A stretch of 64,000 bases of DNA from Paenibacillus sp. DCT19. GTDB lineage: Bacteria; Bacillota; Bacilli; Paenibacillales; Paenibacillaceae. A program made the position numbers and the translations under genes. The DNA lies in the NCBI RefSeq assembly GCF_003268635.1, contig NZ_CP029639.1:1561501-1625500 (forward strand). Reading direction: 5' to 3'. Shown here in pieces: positions 21,306-30,058 of this stretch (the first letter of the stretch is position 1; each line of letters starts with the position of its first letter). The notes under the pieces are model-generated. The model did no database searches and had not been told where the DNA came from. It was given only the letters and a program-made list of their open reading frames with translations.

Positions 21306-22847
21306 TTACTTTTGGGCATTAACAGCAGCTTTTGAAATAGCTTTGGTTTCAACTTTAGTAAATGTAACTTCATTTGCATTGGGCTCCGTCAATAATGGAA
21401 TCTGGAGAGATTGAATATAGTTCTGATCATCTAAGGTGAATGTGAGCGGGAGCTTCTGTCCCTGTCCCTGTTGAACAAGCTCAACATCGAAGGTTTCGTT
21501 GCCAATGTACTGCATACTCATGTCTAAATCGTTAATTGTGGCACGTAATCCGCCTTCAGCAGTGGGTTCGATCAGGATATCGCCATATCCAAGATGGTTG
21601 TAAACGCCAGTATAATCGGATATGAGACGTTCCAAGGGTTGAACTTCCGTTTTCTCGAAGTCTGTTGTCTCCTGATGTTCGGATTCTACAAAGGCTATAT
21701 CTTCTGTAGTTTCGGATGCGTTCTCTGGCTGTGAGCCCTCCCCATTGATGAGTTTGGTCAATCTATCGCTCCAGTCGATTGGTTCCAGTTCAAGTAATCG
21801 ATCAATAATGTTATAGGAAACGGTATAAGGCACTACGCTGCCATTGCTATTACATAGCACAACAACGCCAATCTGTTCTTCTGGCAGAAAGGCAACCTGG
21901 GAGGTAAAACCGTCAATCCCTCCGCCATGATGAATCATTCGATGACCACGATAGGATTCAATGGTCCATCCCAATCCATAGGTGCTAATAGGAACTTCTT
22001 TACTACGGAATGATGAATCACACGGCATATGCGGGTCATGCATGGTCTCCATTTCCTCTATGGAAATGAGCGCTTTGCCATCATGCTGTCCTTGATTCAG
22101 TTGGAATTTTAACCAGGAAACCATATCTATGAGATTGCTGTTAATCGAGCCAGCAGGGCCAATCGTATCGATATTGCGATAGGGAATTCGAATATGCTGT
22201 TCATCCTTCTCCATATAAGGTAAAGCATATTCAGGCTGGAGCTGCATGAAATCCACAGACAGGACGCTTGAATCCATCCCAAGTGGACGCAGTAACGAAT
22301 CCTCCAATACGCTTTCCCATGATGCTTCCTTTAGTAGCCCGATCAGATAACCTGCTGTCATATACATCATGTTCTGGTACTGCCACTTATTCCTGAAATC
22401 CTCATTAGGCTCCAAGTATCGTAGACGATGAACGAGCTCTTCTCTCGAATGAGGAGAGTTATACCAAGCCAGCTCGTGTCTTGGAAGTCCAGAGTGATGG
22501 CATAATATATCCCGGATCGTTAGCCGCTCCGTCGCTACCGGGTCGAACATTTTGAAATCAGGCATATATTGCACAATCGGCGTGTCCCAGTTCAATAGCT
22601 TTTGGTCTACAAGTATAGCGGCAGTCGCTGCTGTAAAAGCCTTGGTAGATGAACCGATTGCAAAGAGCGTGCTTGGAGTTACGCCCAGCTTGGCTTCAAG
22701 GTCACGATAGCCATACCCTTTTTGCCAGATCACCTCATTCTTGTGCACAACCGCAACGGCTGCGCCCACACCTTTCCAGTGTTTCATTTGTTCTTCCACA
22801 TATTCATCCAATCCATCCAGCAATGAGTGAAGATTAGTTGTTGTCAT
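21306..22847 (-). CDS. Serine hydrolase of the beta-lactamase / class C PBP family
   Basis: 513 residues. The catalytic SxxK motif is IGSSTKAFTA (Ser66, Lys69), followed by the Tyr-x-Asn motif in KWQYQNMMY and a HHGGGIDGF motif corresponding to the third (KTG/HxG) box. The region after ~375 is a separate small beta domain as seen in many of these esterase/peptidase-like proteins, joined by an acidic linker rich in Glu. No signal peptide or membrane anchor is visible, so the protein is probably cytosolic, where members act as D-aminopeptidases, esterases or hydrolases of unknown substrate. RBS GGAGGG precedes the ATG. Monocistronic. Confidence 0.88.
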   Translation of the reverse strand: MTTTNLHSLLDGLDEYVEEQMKHWKGVGAAVAVVHKNEVIWQKGYGYRDLEAKLGVTPSTLFAIGSSTKAFTAATAAILVDQKLLNWDTPIVQYMPDFKMFDPVATERLTIRDILCHHSGLPRHELAWYNSPHSREELVHRLRYLEPNEDFRNKWQYQNMMYMTAGYLIGLLKEASWESVLEDSLLRPLGMDSSVLSVDFMQLQPEYALPYMEKDEQHIRIPYRNIDTIGPAGSINSNLIDMVSWLKFQLNQGQHDGKALISIEEMETMHDPHMPCDSSFRSKEVPISTYGLGWTIESYRGHRMIHHGGGIDGFTSQVAFLPEEQIGVVVLCNSNGSVVPYTVSYNIIDRLLELEPIDWSDRLTKLINGEGSQPENASETTEDIAFVESEHQETTDFEKTEVQPLERLISDYTGVYNHLGYGDILIEPTAEGGLRATINDLDMSMQYIGNETFDVELVQQGQGQKLPLTFTLDDQNYIQSLQIPLLTEPNANEVTFTKVETKAISKAAVNAQK

Positions 22848-23127
22848 CCGTTACCCTCCAATGATATGAATTAGGTTTTCAATAAAAACAAGATGATCGT
22901 AATCTAGTAGGTATTTCCCTACATCAACTATCCCTTTTCTGTATAAAAAAGGCATCCTTCCCGAGACGGATTTGATCCTAGACCTTAGGAATAAATACGA
23001 GCAGATGATGCTTGTCAAACTAGTCCGCATAAATCGAACAAGTCCCTCATAGACATGTACTAATCAAGTAGGGGTTCTGCATCAAGCACAGCCCTGAAGT
23101 GAAAACAGTGCTAAAGGGGATGATGTC

Positions 23128-24327
23128 ATGCGCCGAATATCATGGATGCTTGCCATGGTATTGGTCTTATCGGTCTTGCTTGCCGCTTGCGGGAAGAAGG
23201 ATGCGGCAGCCGTGGTCAAAGATCTGAACGAAGTCGTAGGTGAGATGGAAAGTTACCAGGGAGCAGGCGTGATGACGCTGCACACTGGGGATACGCCGCA
23301 GCAGTACAAGGTCGAGGTATGGCATCAGAAGCCTTCCTATTATCGAATTGCGTTAACCAATGCCAAGAAGGATATAACTCAGATCGTATTACGTAATGAT
23401 GAGGGTGTGTTTGTACTCACGCCAAGCCAGAACAAAAGCTTCCGATTCCAAAGCAATTGGCCAGATAATCAAGGGCAGGTTTACTTGTACGAAACGTTGA
23501 TTCGCAGCATTACGGGAGATTCGACTCGTCAGTTTGTAGATGAGAAGGATAGCTACGTGTTCGATGTTGCTGCCAATTACAATACACATGCATTGGTTAG
23601 ACAAAAAATCTGGCTGAATAAGGCAGATTACGCGCCTAAACAGGTGGAGGTATCCGATTCCAATGCCAATGTTGTGGTCGATGTGAAATTCGATAACTTC
23701 AAATTCGGTGCTGAATTTGGTAAGGATGCGTTTGATATGCAGCGCAATATGACCGCAGCTACAGAAGGGAATATTGGAGAAGGTGCTCCTGCGAATCAGG
23801 CGAAAGAGGAAGGCAGTGCTACCAATCCTCAATCATCAACGGAACAACAGCCGGCATCTGATTCAAGTGGTGAAGTAAGCGACGGTCAGACTGGCATTAG
23901 CGGAAGTGATGAGCAAGAGGGGGCTCAAGACCCGGCAAGCACAGAGCAGGGTACAGAAGAGCCAACGATGACAGTGCCAGAGGATAGCGAAGGTTTTGGT
24001 GTGATCGAACCAACGTATGTCCCTGAAGGTGTCAAACTGAAAGACGATCAAATTGTTGAAGAATCAGGTAACTATTCAGTACTGCTGCGCTACGAAGGGA
24101 TGTATAACTATACGATCTTTGAAGCTAGACCACAGGACAGAGCTGTATCGCTTGCTCCATCCCGTGTTGTGGATCTCGGATTCACTTGGGGCATGATGAG
24201 TGGAGACGCACTGCAAACTTTAACGTGGATGTACGATGGGATCGAGTACCGGATTACAAGTGCAGATCTACCAGAGAATGAAATGAAACAAATTGCACTA
24301 TCCATGCAGGAGCAGTCCGGGAAATAA
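23128..24327 (+). CDS. ydcC: LolA-like lipoprotein (YdcC family) with DUF4367 C-terminus
   Basis: 399 residues. Lipobox LLAAC gives a lipid-anchored Cys21. Residues ~25-215 form a LolA/YdcC-like half-barrel (MESYQGAGVMTL, QYKVEVWHQKPSYYRIAL). A Glu/Ser/Gln-rich linker (~220-285) leads to a C-terminal DUF4367-like module (FGVIEPTYVPEGV, VVDLGFTWGMMSGDALQTLTW split by the fold). In Bacillus the homologue ydcC lies immediately before alr and ndoAI-ndoA and is under sporulation control; the same order is kept here, although ~600 bases including a repeat element separate it from alr. Probable role: envelope protein made during sporulation. RBS AAAGGGGATGATGTC precedes the ATG. Confidence 0.85.
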   Translation: MRRISWMLAMVLVLSVLLAACGKKDAAAVVKDLNEVVGEMESYQGAGVMTLHTGDTPQQYKVEVWHQKPSYYRIALTNAKKDITQIVLRNDEGVFVLTPSQNKSFRFQSNWPDNQGQVYLYETLIRSITGDSTRQFVDEKDSYVFDVAANYNTHALVRQKIWLNKADYAPKQVEVSDSNANVVVDVKFDNFKFGAEFGKDAFDMQRNMTAATEGNIGEGAPANQAKEEGSATNPQSSTEQQPASDSSGEVSDGQTGISGSDEQEGAQDPASTEQGTEEPTMTVPEDSEGFGVIEPTYVPEGVKLKDDQIVEESGNYSVLLRYEGMYNYTIFEARPQDRAVSLAPSRVVDLGFTWGMMSGDALQTLTWMYDGIEYRITSADLPENEMKQIALSMQEQSGK

Positions 24328-24333
24328 TATGAT

Positions 24334-24360
24334 AGCGAACTTTTTGAACAACCTTTTGAA
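24334..24360 (+). repeat. Terminal fragment of the inverted-repeat element
   Basis: AGCGAACTTTTTGAACAACC matches the outer end of the element that follows directly, seven bases after the ydcC stop. It looks like the remnant of a second copy in tandem. Confidence 0.7.
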
Positions 24361-24361
24361 G

Positions 24362-24537
24362 TGCGTGTTCAAAAAGGTCGGTTTTCAGTACCGAGAAGAT
24401 GGGATGAAGATAGAAATGGAGTAGCAGAGCGTAGGGAAACCTACGTGAGCAACGGACATTTCGGCTGAATTCCATCTTCGACGCTGAAATGCCGTGAGGC
24501 ATCCTTCGTAATCAAAAGCGGACTTTTTGAACAACCC
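24362..24537 (-). repeat. Full copy A of the ~170-bp inverted-repeat (MITE-like) element
   Basis: Ends TGTTCAAAAAGGTCGGTTTT and, on the opposite strand, TGTTCAAAAAGTCCGCTTTT form ~25-base imperfect terminal inverted repeats. Inside is a second hairpin CGTAGG / CCTACG next to AGCAACGGACATTTCGGCTG, which is shared with all other copies. No open reading frame. It lies between ydcC and alr. Confidence 0.85.
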
Positions 24538-24575
24538 CTTAAAAGGTATAGTTGTCATAACAGAAGGAATGCTAA

Positions 24576-24608
24576 GAAGCATCGGAGACTTGTTCTCCGG
24601 TGCTTTTG
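24576..24608 (+). terminator. Terminator downstream of ydcC
   Basis: Hairpin AAGCATCGGAGA / TCTCCGGTGCTT followed by TTTGTGTTG. Confidence 0.7.
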
Positions 24609-24925
24609 TGTTGTTCACGCTTACTACTGCAATCGCATAGAATGGCGATACACGTCAGATCAATAATTCAAAAGACGCTTCTACGCACGAGGAACCGGGT
24701 AAGTAATACGGTATAGACGGACATATTCTATCGTGAAATAAGAATATTCTCAGACAATGTTCAGTCTATCTGCCGTTTTCTTCCTTAATTCCGGGCTACG
24801 TTATGACAAGGTCATTACATTTGAATGAGGCATATATTCAACTCATTTGACAGTCACATGCTTGAGCATTACGATGGAGTCTGATGCGTGAGCCGGATTA
24901 AGACGATTAGAGAAGGTGACAGAAC
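24609..24925. other. Region upstream of alr
   Basis: About 315 bases with no gene. It contains several A/T-rich stretches and the alr ribosome site AGAAGGTGAC; I could not single out a promoter with good -35 and -10 boxes. Confidence 0.4.
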
Positions 24926-26113
24926 GTGCAAGAACAATATCGGCCGACCCAAGCGGAAATTAACTTGGATCATCTGTGTGACAACGTAGAAGCTTTCCGT
25001 GAGGCATTGCCGAAAGGGATGAAGCTCCTTGCTTGTGTTAAGGCCAACGCTTATGGACATGGAGCTGTAGAGACAGCGAGAGGACTTGAACAATATGGGG
25101 TCGATTATTTGAGTGTTGCTTTTCTAGATGAAGCGCTCGAATTGCGTCAACATGGGATCAAGCTTCCGATTCTCGTGTTAGGTTATACACCGCCGGAAGG
25201 TGTTGCTGTAGCCTGGGAACATGATATTACAATTACCTTGTACAGCCGGGAAGTGCTGGATGCGATTCGAAACCTGAATGCAGGCACGTCCCTCGGAAAA
25301 TTGAAGGTGCATATTAAAATTGATAGTGGTATGGGGCGGCTAGGCTTGCTGCCTGGTAAGGATGCAGTAGCCTTCGTACAAGAAGTAGCTTCGCTGGATC
25401 AGGTAATGCTCGAAGGCATGTTCACTCACTTTGCGAAGGCAGATGAAGTAGACAAGACCTATACACTGGAGCAGTATCGACGGTTTCAAAGCGTTGTGGA
25501 AACGCTGAGGGATCAGGGATGTGTCATCCCGATTATACATACGGCAAACAGTGCCGCCGCCATTGATACACCGAATCTGTCTTACGACATGGTTCGTGTG
25601 GGAATCAGTCTGTACGGATTGTATCCGTCTGCTGAGGTGAATCATCAGGTGGTGAAGCTGTCCCCGGTATTGACACTGAAGACGAAAGCGGTTCTGGTCA
25701 AAACGCTACCACCCCACTGGGGCATCAGCTACGGAACACGCTATGTTACACAGGAAAATGAACGAATTGCGACCCTGCCTATTGGCTATGCAGATGGATT
25801 CTCAAGAATGCTGACAGGCAAAGCACAAGTGCTTGTACGTGGACGCCGTGTTCCCGTTGTCGGTACGATCTGCATGGATCAGTGTATGGTGTCGCTACAA
25901 TCTTTCGCTGAAGAAGCGGAAGAAATTCAAGTCGGCGAAGAGGTTGTCCTCATCGGCCACCAGTCTGGCGAATGTATAACCGTAGACGAAGTGGCAGCCC
26001 AGCTAGGTACGATTCCATATGAAGTGATCTGTATGATGGCACACCGTATTCCGCGGATCTATCTGCGGGATGGCATAGAAGTTGCCAAGGTTAATCCACT
26101 TTTGACCTTCTAA
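24926..26113 (+). CDS. alr: Alanine racemase
   Basis: 395 residues from GTG 24926 (RBS AGAAGGTGAC). The PLP-binding lysine is Lys39 in CVKANAYGHG, the family's hallmark, and the N-terminal TIM barrel continues to ~240. The C-terminal beta domain carries the second catalytic tyrosine region (HWGISYGTRYV) and GTICMDQCMV, which contributes to the active-site entrance of the dimer. The enzyme interconverts L- and D-alanine for peptidoglycan and, in spore formers, germination control. It precedes ndoAI-ndoA as in Bacillus, with about 260 bases between. Confidence 0.97.
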   Translation: MQEQYRPTQAEINLDHLCDNVEAFREALPKGMKLLACVKANAYGHGAVETARGLEQYGVDYLSVAFLDEALELRQHGIKLPILVLGYTPPEGVAVAWEHDITITLYSREVLDAIRNLNAGTSLGKLKVHIKIDSGMGRLGLLPGKDAVAFVQEVASLDQVMLEGMFTHFAKADEVDKTYTLEQYRRFQSVVETLRDQGCVIPIIHTANSAAAIDTPNLSYDMVRVGISLYGLYPSAEVNHQVVKLSPVLTLKTKAVLVKTLPPHWGISYGTRYVTQENERIATLPIGYADGFSRMLTGKAQVLVRGRRVPVVGTICMDQCMVSLQSFAEEAEEIQVGEEVVLIGHQSGECITVDEVAAQLGTIPYEVICMMAHRIPRIYLRDGIEVAKVNPLLTF

Positions 26114-26376
26114 ACAGGTTAACTGGACGCTATTCCCAATAAACTTTTTTTCAGAACAGAAGGAAAACTGTCGGAGCATCTCGAATTATGTATGACGATA
26201 AGGATTTATAATCCTGGAAAAGAGATGTTTGGTCTGTACGAATATTGTTCCCCGTGTTTATAATGGAGTACAGCATACTTGATATACGCGGGGCATATAT
26301 ATTCCTTTGTATAAAAGTTCTGGAAAAACGTAATACTGGTTCACAATGGCGAAAGGTTTGTGGGGGTGGAAGAAAG

Positions 26377-26658
26377 GTGGCCAACTTGCAGAACACCAAG
26401 CGAATCATGATCAGTCTGCCTGATCATCTTTTGCAGGAAGTGGATGGCATCGTAGCGCTGGAGAACTCCAACCGCAGCGAATTGATTAGGCAGGCCATGA
26501 AGCTGTATCTGACGGAACGGAAGAAGCGGTATATCCGTGAGTCTATGCAGCGTGGGTACATGGAGATGGCGAAGATTAACCTAACCATGGCATCCGAGGC
26601 CTTTCACGCGGAGGAAGATGCGGACAGCACTCTGGACCGCTTAGTTAGCGGGGTGTAG
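26377..26658 (+). CDS. ndoAI: NdoAI (MazE-type) antitoxin, CopG/RHH family
   Basis: 93 residues from GTG 26377, the same length as Bacillus subtilis NdoAI. GGGTGG lies six bases before the GTG. The N-terminus is a ribbon-helix-helix DNA-binding fold (KRIMISLPDHLLQEVDGIV, NSNRSELIRQAMKLYL), which autoregulates the operon; the C-terminal part with RGYMEMAKINLTMASEAFHA is the toxin-binding tail, strongly conserved in this family. It is followed three bases later by the toxin gene. Neutralises the endoribonuclease by covering its active surface. Confidence 0.95.
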   Translation: MANLQNTKRIMISLPDHLLQEVDGIVALENSNRSELIRQAMKLYLTERKKRYIRESMQRGYMEMAKINLTMASEAFHAEEDADSTLDRLVSGV

Positions 26659-26661
26659 ACA

Positions 26662-27012
26662 TTGATCGTAAAACGCGGTGACGTTTTTTTTGCGGATCTT
26701 TCTCCCGTTGTCGGTTCCGAGCAAGGTGGAGTCAGACCGGTGCTGGTCATCCAGAATGACATCGGTAATCGATTCAGTCCAACTTGTATTGTGGCGGCGA
26801 TTACCGCCCAGATCCAAAAGGCAAAGTTGCCGACGCATGTAGAGATTGATGCGGCGGCACATGGCTTTGACCGGGATTCGGTTATTTTGCTCGAACAAAT
26901 ACGGACGATTGACAAGCAAAGATTGACTGACAAGATTACTCATTTGGACGAGGAGACCATGAAGTTGGTTAACGAGGCCTTACAGATCAGTCTGGGCTTG
27001 ATCGATTTTTAA
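26662..27012 (+). CDS. ndoA: NdoA / EndoA (MazF-type) endoribonuclease toxin
   Basis: 116 residues from TTG 26662. [20 protein letters not shown] and [10 protein letters not shown] are the MazF/PemK signature with the catalytic Arg and Thr region (CIVAAITAQ) behind it. The enzyme cleaves single-stranded mRNA at UACAU-type sites in Bacillus, causing growth arrest unless bound by NdoAI. Coupled to the antitoxin gene and placed after alr as in Bacillus. An operon terminator follows at 27188. Confidence 0.97.
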   Translation: MIVKRGDVFFADLSPVVGSEQGGVRPVLVIQNDIGNRFSPTCIVAAITAQIQKAKLPTHVEIDAAAHGFDRDSVILLEQIRTIDKQRLTDKITHLDEETMKLVNEALQISLGLIDF

Positions 27013-27133
27013 GGGTGAAGCAGTTGGTTGAGACTGCCCACCCGCCGTTGACAACGGGAAGTGCCTTAGGTCATCTTGGGCATAACCAATTCAAGTGTAT
27101 GTTCCAAAGGTATCTTTGGAGCAGCCTTGGTAT

Positions 27134-27172
27134 AGTGCATGTTCAAAAAGGAAGGTATTCAGTACCTTTTAA
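27134..27172 (+). repeat. Remnant of the inverted-repeat element
   Basis: GTGCATGTTCAAAAAGGAAG then TATTCAGTACC matches the start of copy A (24362 onward) but the match stops after about 35 bases. Confidence 0.65.
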
Positions 27173-27187
27173 GGCAGTAATTCACAG

Positions 27188-27226
27188 GAGCGTACAGCAG
27201 CCAATCGGCAGCGGTACGCTCTTTTG
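27188..27226 (+). terminator. Terminator of the alr-ndoAI-ndoA unit
   Basis: Hairpin GAGCGTAC / GTACGCTC with inner GCAGCC-type pairing, followed by TTTTG. Confidence 0.85.
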
Positions 27227-27328
27227 AATAAAGCTGGATGAAAGCGTAGAACATTGTCCATCTTTTCGCTATAATGAAACCTGAGAAACCGTTTACCAAA
27301 AAGACAGATATAGAGGTGGAGGAGACAT

Positions 27329-29518
27329 ATGAGCATTTATATCAATCAGGAGAAACTTCAATTCCATTTACAAACCCGCAATGCAAGTTATGTATTTCAA
27401 GTATTGCCTTCAGGGTATTTGGTGCATTTGTACTACGGCAAAAAATTACGCGATACCGATCTGAGCTGGTTGCATGTTCGGACAGAACGCGCATCGTTCA
27501 GCCCTAACCCGGTGCCTGAGGATCGGACAATCTCATTCGACACATTGCCAGTGGAACTGCCAGTGTATGGAACGAGCGATTTCCGTAACCCGGCCATCCA
27601 ACTCCAATTGGAGAACGGCTCAACAATCTCAGAGTTTACCTACACAGGTCATCGCTTGGAGAAGGGTAAACCTTCGCTTGAAGGACTACCAGCAACATAT
27701 GTAGAAGCTGCGGATGAAGCAGAGACATTGGTCATTGAATTGCAAGACCGTGTTGCTGGCATCAAGATCGAGCTTTCTTATACAGCCTTTACGGCATTTA
27801 ATGCTATTACACGTTCGATGCGTGTAGTAAATGAGAGCGCTACCGCTGTGAACGTCTTGCGTGCACTTAGTTCTTCAGTTGATTTCCCGCACGCGGATTA
27901 TGAATTGCTGCAACTGTCGGGTGCTTGGACACGTGAGCGCGACATCGTTCGCAGACCACTTGCTTCCGGTTTACAAGGTGTAGAGAGTCGTCGCGGTTCA
28001 AGTAGTCACCAGCAGAATCCGTTTATTGCCTTGATGACGCCAGGGACGGACGAAGACCAAGGTGAGGTATATGGATTCAGCCTCGTCTATAGCGGAGGCT
28101 TCACAGCACAAGCGGAAGTGGATCAATTCTTCACGACACGTGTGTCGCTGGGTATCAATCCGTTCGACTTTAGTTGGAAGTTAGAGCCACAGGAAGCCTT
28201 CCAGACGCCTGAGACGGTTATGGTTTACTCGGATGCAGGGCTTGATGGAATGTCTCAGTCCTACCATGAACTTTACCGTGAGCGCCTTGCGCGTGGTCAA
28301 TTCCGGAATGCGGAGCGCCCTGTTCTTGTTAACAACTGGGAAGCAACATACTTTGGCTTCGATGCAGACAAGATCGAACAGATCGCACGTGCGGGACAGA
28401 AGCTTGGTATCGAGCTGTTTGTACTGGATGATGGTTGGTTTGGGCACCGGGATAGCGATAATTCCTCCCTGGGTGACTGGATCGTAGATAAGAATAAATT
28501 ACCACAAGGTCTGGATGATCTCGCGAATCGGGTGACGGGTCTAGATATGCAGTTCGGACTGTGGTTCGAACCTGAGATGATCTCTCCTGATAGTGAGCTG
28601 TATCGTGCACACCCAGACTGGTGTCTACATGTGCCTGATCGTCGCCGTACAGAAGGACGTCAGCAGCTGGTACTCGACTTCTCCCGTCAGGATGTGCGTG
28701 ATGAGATAGTGCGCATGTTGAGTGACGTACTGGGCTCTGCACCGATCTCCTACGTGAAATGGGACATGAACCGGAATATGACAGAAGTAGGCTCTGCGTT
28801 GCTGCCAGCAGACAGACAGCGTGAGACGGCACACCGTTATATGCTGGGATTGTATGAGGTGATGGAGCGAATTACGAGCACATTCCCGCATATCCTGTTC
28901 GAAAGTTGTTCAGGTGGTGGCGGACGTTTCGATCCAGGTATGCTCTATTACATGCCGCAAACTTGGACAAGTGATAATACCGATGCGGTATCCCGTCTGC
29001 GTATTCAATATGGTACGAGCCTTGTGTATCCAGTAAGTTCGATGGGATCACACATCTCTGCTGTACCGAATCATCAGGTGAACCGGATTACGTCACTGGA
29101 GACGCGTGGACATGTAGCGATGTCAGGTAACTTTGGTTACGAGCTGGACTTGACTCGTTTCACTGAGGAAGAGAACGAGATTGTAAAAGCACAGGTTGAA
29201 CTGTACAAAGAAATTCGGGGTACGATTCAATACGGAACATTCCGTCGCTTGCTCAGTCCGTTTGAAGGAAATGAAACAGCATGGATGTTCATCGCACCGG
29301 ATGGCAGCGAAGCGGTTGTGTTCTATTTCCGTGTGTTGTCTGAGCCGAATGCGCCGTTGCAGCGCCTGAAGCTGAAAGGATTAGACCCTAACGCGGATTA
29401 CCGTCTGAAGGGCAGTGAAGAGACACTCACTGGCGATGCCTTGATGTATGGCGGTATCGCAGTTGGTGCAGCGTCTGGAGATTACCTGAGCGAAATGTTC
29501 CGTTTTGAGCGAGTATAA
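27329..29518 (+). CDS. Alpha-galactosidase, GH36
   Basis: 729 residues, the length of Bacillales AgaA/AgaN enzymes. The catalytic nucleophile is Asp479 in YVKWDMNRN and the acid/base Asp549 in TWTSDNTDA, one residue from the numbering of the Geobacillus enzyme; LFESCSGGGGRFDPGMLYYM is the intervening signature. The N-terminal ~320 residues are the beta-sandwich domain and the C-terminus a small beta domain. No signal peptide, so it acts on alpha-galactosides (melibiose, raffinose family) taken into the cell. It has no sugar transporter beside it and appears inserted between ndoA and tex relative to Bacillus. RBS GGTGGAGGAG. Confidence 0.95.
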   Translation: MSIYINQEKLQFHLQTRNASYVFQVLPSGYLVHLYYGKKLRDTDLSWLHVRTERASFSPNPVPEDRTISFDTLPVELPVYGTSDFRNPAIQLQLENGSTISEFTYTGHRLEKGKPSLEGLPATYVEAADEAETLVIELQDRVAGIKIELSYTAFTAFNAITRSMRVVNESATAVNVLRALSSSVDFPHADYELLQLSGAWTRERDIVRRPLASGLQGVESRRGSSSHQQNPFIALMTPGTDEDQGEVYGFSLVYSGGFTAQAEVDQFFTTRVSLGINPFDFSWKLEPQEAFQTPETVMVYSDAGLDGMSQSYHELYRERLARGQFRNAERPVLVNNWEATYFGFDADKIEQIARAGQKLGIELFVLDDGWFGHRDSDNSSLGDWIVDKNKLPQGLDDLANRVTGLDMQFGLWFEPEMISPDSELYRAHPDWCLHVPDRRRTEGRQQLVLDFSRQDVRDEIVRMLSDVLGSAPISYVKWDMNRNMTEVGSALLPADRQRETAHRYMLGLYEVMERITSTFPHILFESCSGGGGRFDPGMLYYMPQTWTSDNTDAVSRLRIQYGTSLVYPVSSMGSHISAVPNHQVNRITSLETRGHVAMSGNFGYELDLTRFTEEENEIVKAQVELYKEIRGTIQYGTFRRLLSPFEGNETAWMFIAPDGSEAVVFYFRVLSEPNAPLQRLKLKGLDPNADYRLKGSEETLTGDALMYGGIAVGAASGDYLSEMFRFERV

Positions 29519-29539
29519 TTTTAGAAGCTATATCAAAGA

Positions 29540-29790
29540 TGCTAATTACATTACACGAGAACGGAGAGGACAGAAATAACGTGAAGAAGCGAAGCGTTCG
29601 GCTGAAAGCTTTCTGGAAGAAAGCTACATCGGAAGCATAAGCTATCACCGGATTTTTCCCTTAGGAGAAGGGAAGTCAAAAAAATCTGGGGATAACAGCG
29701 ATTGGAAGGTTATTCTGTCATCGGAGTGGCAAGTGTAATACGCTTTAGTTCGTTTGATATAGCAAATCCAAAGTAATACTTCGCTTTTAT
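29540..29790 (+). ncRNA. Structured intergenic segment, candidate non-coding RNA or repeat
   Basis: Between the alpha-galactosidase stop and a terminator, ~250 bases lack a credible gene but contain closely spaced perfect hairpins: AGCTTTCT-GGA-AGAAAGCT (about 29609-29627) and TTCCCTT-AGG-AGAAGGGAA (about 29655-29673), plus purine-rich blocks. The density of short perfect stems is higher than in other intergenic regions of the window. No known Rfam family is recognised. Second copies were not found in this window. Confidence 0.4.
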
Positions 29791-29802
29791 AATTAGTATG
29801 GA

Positions 29803-29846
29803 GAAGACCGGGATGCGTCGAAATGACGTTTTCCGGTCTTTTTTGC
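29803..29846 (+). terminator. Terminator before tex
   Basis: Hairpin AAGACCGG / CCGGTCTT followed by six T. Confidence 0.85.
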
Positions 29847-30058
29847 CCGTATGCTGCATGCTAGTTGTCGATTAAACTGGGGGATTGGAGAGTGGATAAA
29901 CTTGTAAGCTCGCCTCATGCTGGAAATTTAAACGGGATTTTGTGATAATATAGGGAAGAAGAATCTGCACGCGTGTAGATTCCATACTGTGATTATTGCA
30001 GCGAAGCTGCCCTGGACGTGCTTCTAATGATCGATTCAGGAAGGAAAGAGGGATTTAT

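Noticed and set aside
23389..23832. 147-codon frame antisense to ydcC
   Set aside because: No start signal or family; the lipoprotein on the other strand is clear.
28329..28832. 167-codon frame antisense to the alpha-galactosidase
   Set aside because: Composition-driven shadow over the catalytic domain.
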